Shown: in pieces, positions 6,102 through 7,719 of the stretch
Layout of the letters: each line of letters begins with the position of its first letter
How positions within the stretch are numbered: the first letter of the stretch is position 1
Assembly (NCBI GenBank): GCA_964525785.1
Contig: CAZGIX010000216.1
Location: forward strand, 1-7,719
From: JAQBDA01 sp964525785
GTDB lineage: Bacteria > Chloroflexota > Anaerolineae > Anaerolineales > UBA4823
Length of the DNA stretch: 7,719 nucleotides
Reading direction: 5' to 3'
Position numbers and translations under genes: made by a program
The notes under the pieces: model-generated
Told to the model about the DNA's origin: nothing
Seen by the model: only the letters and a program-made list of their open reading frames with translations
Databases searched by the model: none

Positions 6102-6656
6102 ATGGCCAATAACCTGGCATACGAAACAGACATGCTCTCCGAACAGATTGTCGAGCTTTGCTACCACTGCCACAAATGCACCGCCGGCTGCCCTGTGGTC
6201 GAGGCAATGGATTACGGACCAGACCGGCTGCTGCGCATGGTGGCGTTGGACCAGCGCCAGGAGGTATTAAGCAGCCGGGATATCTGGTTGTGCGCAGGCT
6301 GCTACACCTGTGCGACACGCTGCCCGAATGATATCGATATCTCAGCCGTGATGGATGCCCTGCGCCAGATCTCTTTGAAGGAAGGCTTCCCGGCTGGCGA
6401 GAAAGACGCCCTGCTTTTCCACAAGCTGTTCATGGGCGTGGTGGAGCGCATGGGGCGCTCGCACGAAGCCTTTACGCTCGGGCTGTTCAAAGTGCTCTCG
6501 GATACCCCATTGATGAACGACATGGGCGCAGGTGCCGGCTTGTTCCTGCGCGGCAAGGTGCCGCTGCTGCCAGAGCGATCCGGGGCAGCCAGGCAAGTGA
6601 AAGCCATCTTCAAGGAATGCCGGTCAGCCGGTGAAGGACAAGGTGAGGCGCTGTAA
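6102..6656 (+). CDS. hdrC: Heterodisulfide reductase subunit C-like iron-sulfur protein
   Basis: This is a 184-residue ferredoxin-like subunit. Two complete CX2CX2CX3CP motifs are present: Cys20, 23, 26, 30 (CYHCHKCTAGCP) and Cys64, 67, 70, 74 (CAGCYTCATRCP). They would hold two [4Fe-4S] clusters that pass electrons between HdrA and HdrB. The C-terminal half (95-184) is helical, as in HdrC, with no membrane segment, so this is the soluble type and not the cytochrome-linked HdrDE type. ATG at 6102 is chosen because AGGAG (6092-6096) lies 5 nt upstream. The reading frame stays open further upstream to a TTG at 6024, but that extension would run through the leader hairpins and is not typical of the family. 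hdrB follows after 29 bp, and the three hdr genes are spaced like one operon. Confidence 0.93.
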   Translation: MANNLAYETDMLSEQIVELCYHCHKCTAGCPVVEAMDYGPDRLLRMVALDQRQEVLSSRDIWLCAGCYTCATRCPNDIDISAVMDALRQISLKEGFPAGEKDALLFHKLFMGVVERMGRSHEAFTLGLFKVLSDTPLMNDMGAGAGLFLRGKVPLLPERSGAARQVKAIFKECRSAGEGQGEAL

Positions 6657-6685
6657 GTCAGTGCGCTTTACCCAGGAGCGAACTT

Positions 6686-7555
6686 ATGGACTATTCATAC
6701 TATCCAGGCTGCAGTCTGCACTCCACCGGACTCGAATACGGCCTGTCCACGCGAGCAGTCTTTCGCCATCTAGATATGGGACTGATCGAGCTGTCGGGGT
6801 GGAACTGCTGCGGCGCATCATCGGCGCATGCGCTGGACCACACCCTCCCCCTGGCCCTCTCCGCCCGCAACCTGGCATTGGCGCAGAAAGCCGGTCACGA
6901 CCTGGTAGCGCCGTGCGCGGCCTGCTTCAACCACATGCGAGCCGCCGACTATGCCATGCGCAACCAGCCAGAGACTCGCGCCCGGCTGGAGGAAATGTTG
7001 GGCTTTCAGTACACCGGCGAGGTTGCCATTCGACCCACCATGGCGGTGCTGTACGAAGATTACGGGGTCGAAGCCATCGCCGCCAAAGTCCGGCAGCCCC
7101 TGGCGGGTTTGAAGGTGGTCACCTACTACGGATGCCTGCTGGTGCGCCCGCCGCACATCACCCAATTCGACGACCCCGACCAGCCGCAGGTGATGGCTCA
7201 CCTGCTTCGGGCAATAGGAGCGGAGGTCATGCCCTGGTCGCACGCCACGGATTGCTGCGGAGCCGGTCTCTCGCTCTCCCGCGCGGATATCGTCCAAAAG
7301 CAGGTCAGCCGCCTGGCGGAGCGGGCGCGCGAAGCCGGTGCAGACGCCCTGGTGAGCGCCTGTCCCCTGTGCCAGGTGAACCTGGAGATGCGCCAGACGC
7401 AGGATTCTAAGATGCCGGCGTTTTACTTTACCGAGCTGCTCGGCCTGGCGTTTGGATTGCCTGACGCCAAGAAATGGTGGTCCAAGCATTTGATCGACCC
7501 GCGCCCGGTGTTGAGTAAAGCGGGTATAGAGCCTCTCGTCAGGGTTGGGGAGTGA
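6686..7555 (+). CDS. hdrB: Heterodisulfide reductase subunit B-like protein (two CCG domains)
   Basis: This is a 289-residue protein with two full cysteine-rich CCG domains: Cys9, Cys41-Cys42, Cys77 and Cys80 (CAAC), then Cys150, Cys190-Cys191, Cys226 and Cys229 (CPLC). In methanogen HdrB each set binds a non-cubane [4Fe-4S] cluster that reduces a disulfide substrate, and all ten cysteines are kept here, so both sites look functional. The intervals are 31 and 34 residues in the first domain and 39 and 34 in the second. The natural substrate in a bacterium is unknown, since CoM-S-S-CoB is not expected. The N-terminal YYPGCSLHSTG is typical of the family. AGGAG lies 7 nt before the ATG. hdrA starts 6 bp after the stop. 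Confidence 0.94.
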   Translation: MDYSYYPGCSLHSTGLEYGLSTRAVFRHLDMGLIELSGWNCCGASSAHALDHTLPLALSARNLALAQKAGHDLVAPCAACFNHMRAADYAMRNQPETRARLEEMLGFQYTGEVAIRPTMAVLYEDYGVEAIAAKVRQPLAGLKVVTYYGCLLVRPPHITQFDDPDQPQVMAHLLRAIGAEVMPWSHATDCCGAGLSLSRADIVQKQVSRLAERAREAGADALVSACPLCQVNLEMRQTQDSKMPAFYFTELLGLAFGLPDAKKWWSKHLIDPRPVLSKAGIEPLVRVGE

Positions 7556-7561
7556 TTGACT

Positions 7562-7719
7562 ATGGCCTCTAACGATACAGGAAACGGAAACGGCAAAACC
7601 CCTTGCGGCGCAGCGCTGGTCGTTGGCGCTGGCATCGCCGGCATGCAGGCCGCTCTGGACCTGGCCGAGGCCGGCATCAAGGTCTACCTGCTGGATCGCT
7701 CGCCGGCAATCGGCGGGAC
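7562..7719 (+). CDS. hdrA: Heterodisulfide reductase subunit A-like flavoprotein, N-terminus only
   Basis: The first 52 codons are visible and the gene runs off the window. After a polar, Gly/Asn-rich leader (residues 2-14) comes a Rossmann FAD-binding start, VVGAGIAGMQAALDLAEAG, with GxGxxG at 22-27. It is followed by KVYLLDRSPAIGG, where Asp45 ends the second strand. This string is highly characteristic of HdrA, the FAD subunit that can bifurcate electrons. The ATG is 6 bp after the hdrB stop, with GGGAG about 9 nt upstream. The protein enters the flavin fold almost at once, so the N-terminal domain found before it in methanogen HdrA appears to be absent. Cys15 is the only cysteine in the visible part. 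Confidence 0.88.
   Translation, partial: MASNDTGNGNGKTPCGAALVVGAGIAGMQAALDLAEAGIKVYLLDRSPAIGG

Noticed and set aside
6631..7410. A 259-codon plus-strand frame overlapping hdrB
   Set aside because: It is out of frame with hdrB, whose ten cluster-binding cysteines are intact. The product is Arg/Pro/Ser-rich low-complexity sequence typical of a shadow frame.

Overview
The window is GC-rich bacterial DNA with compact genes, Shine-Dalgarno (SD) sites, and sigma-70-type -10 boxes in AT-rich gaps. It looks like an anaerobic bacterium. The combination of a UlaG-like hydrolase, a long HAMP-PAS histidine kinase, a HEAT-repeat protein and an hdrCBA cluster reminds me of Chloroflexota (Anaerolineae). 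That assignment rests on recall of similar proteins, not on a phylogenetic marker.

Layout: (1) 6-1509 holds two convergent genes, a UlaG-like metallo-beta-lactamase-fold hydrolase (+) and a PlsC-type acyltransferase (-), whose stop codons are 7 bp apart. (2) 1510-1774 is a divergent promoter region. It contains an imperfect palindrome of about 110 bp lying between two good -10 boxes. (3) 1775-4536 is a two-component operon: a membrane-bound Cache-like/HAMP/PAS histidine kinase, then an OmpR/PhoB-type response regulator that starts 2 bp after the kinase stop. (4) 4537-4912 is a 376-bp gap. Its first half resembles a widespread dispersed palindromic repeat. Its second half is AT-rich and carries three direct repeats at exact 11-bp spacing, the kind of site used by PhoB-type regulators. 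(5) 4913-5908 encodes a soluble HEAT-repeat protein. (6) 5909-6101 holds two or three stem-loops, one followed by a T-rich tract, directly before the next operon. (7) 6102 to the end is hdrC-hdrB-hdrA, heterodisulfide-reductase-like subunits with intact cysteine motifs. hdrA is cut by the window edge.

How the parts may work together: HdrCBA modules move electrons between a flavin in HdrA, ferredoxin-like clusters in HdrC and the non-cubane clusters of HdrB. The partner enzyme should be encoded downstream, outside the window. The 11-bp repeats suggest that the adjacent response regulator controls the HEAT gene and perhaps the hdr genes. This would link an extracytoplasmic signal to an electron-transfer complex, with the HEAT protein as a possible scaffold or maturation factor. 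That link is inference. No tRNA, rRNA, CRISPR array or transposase gene was seen.
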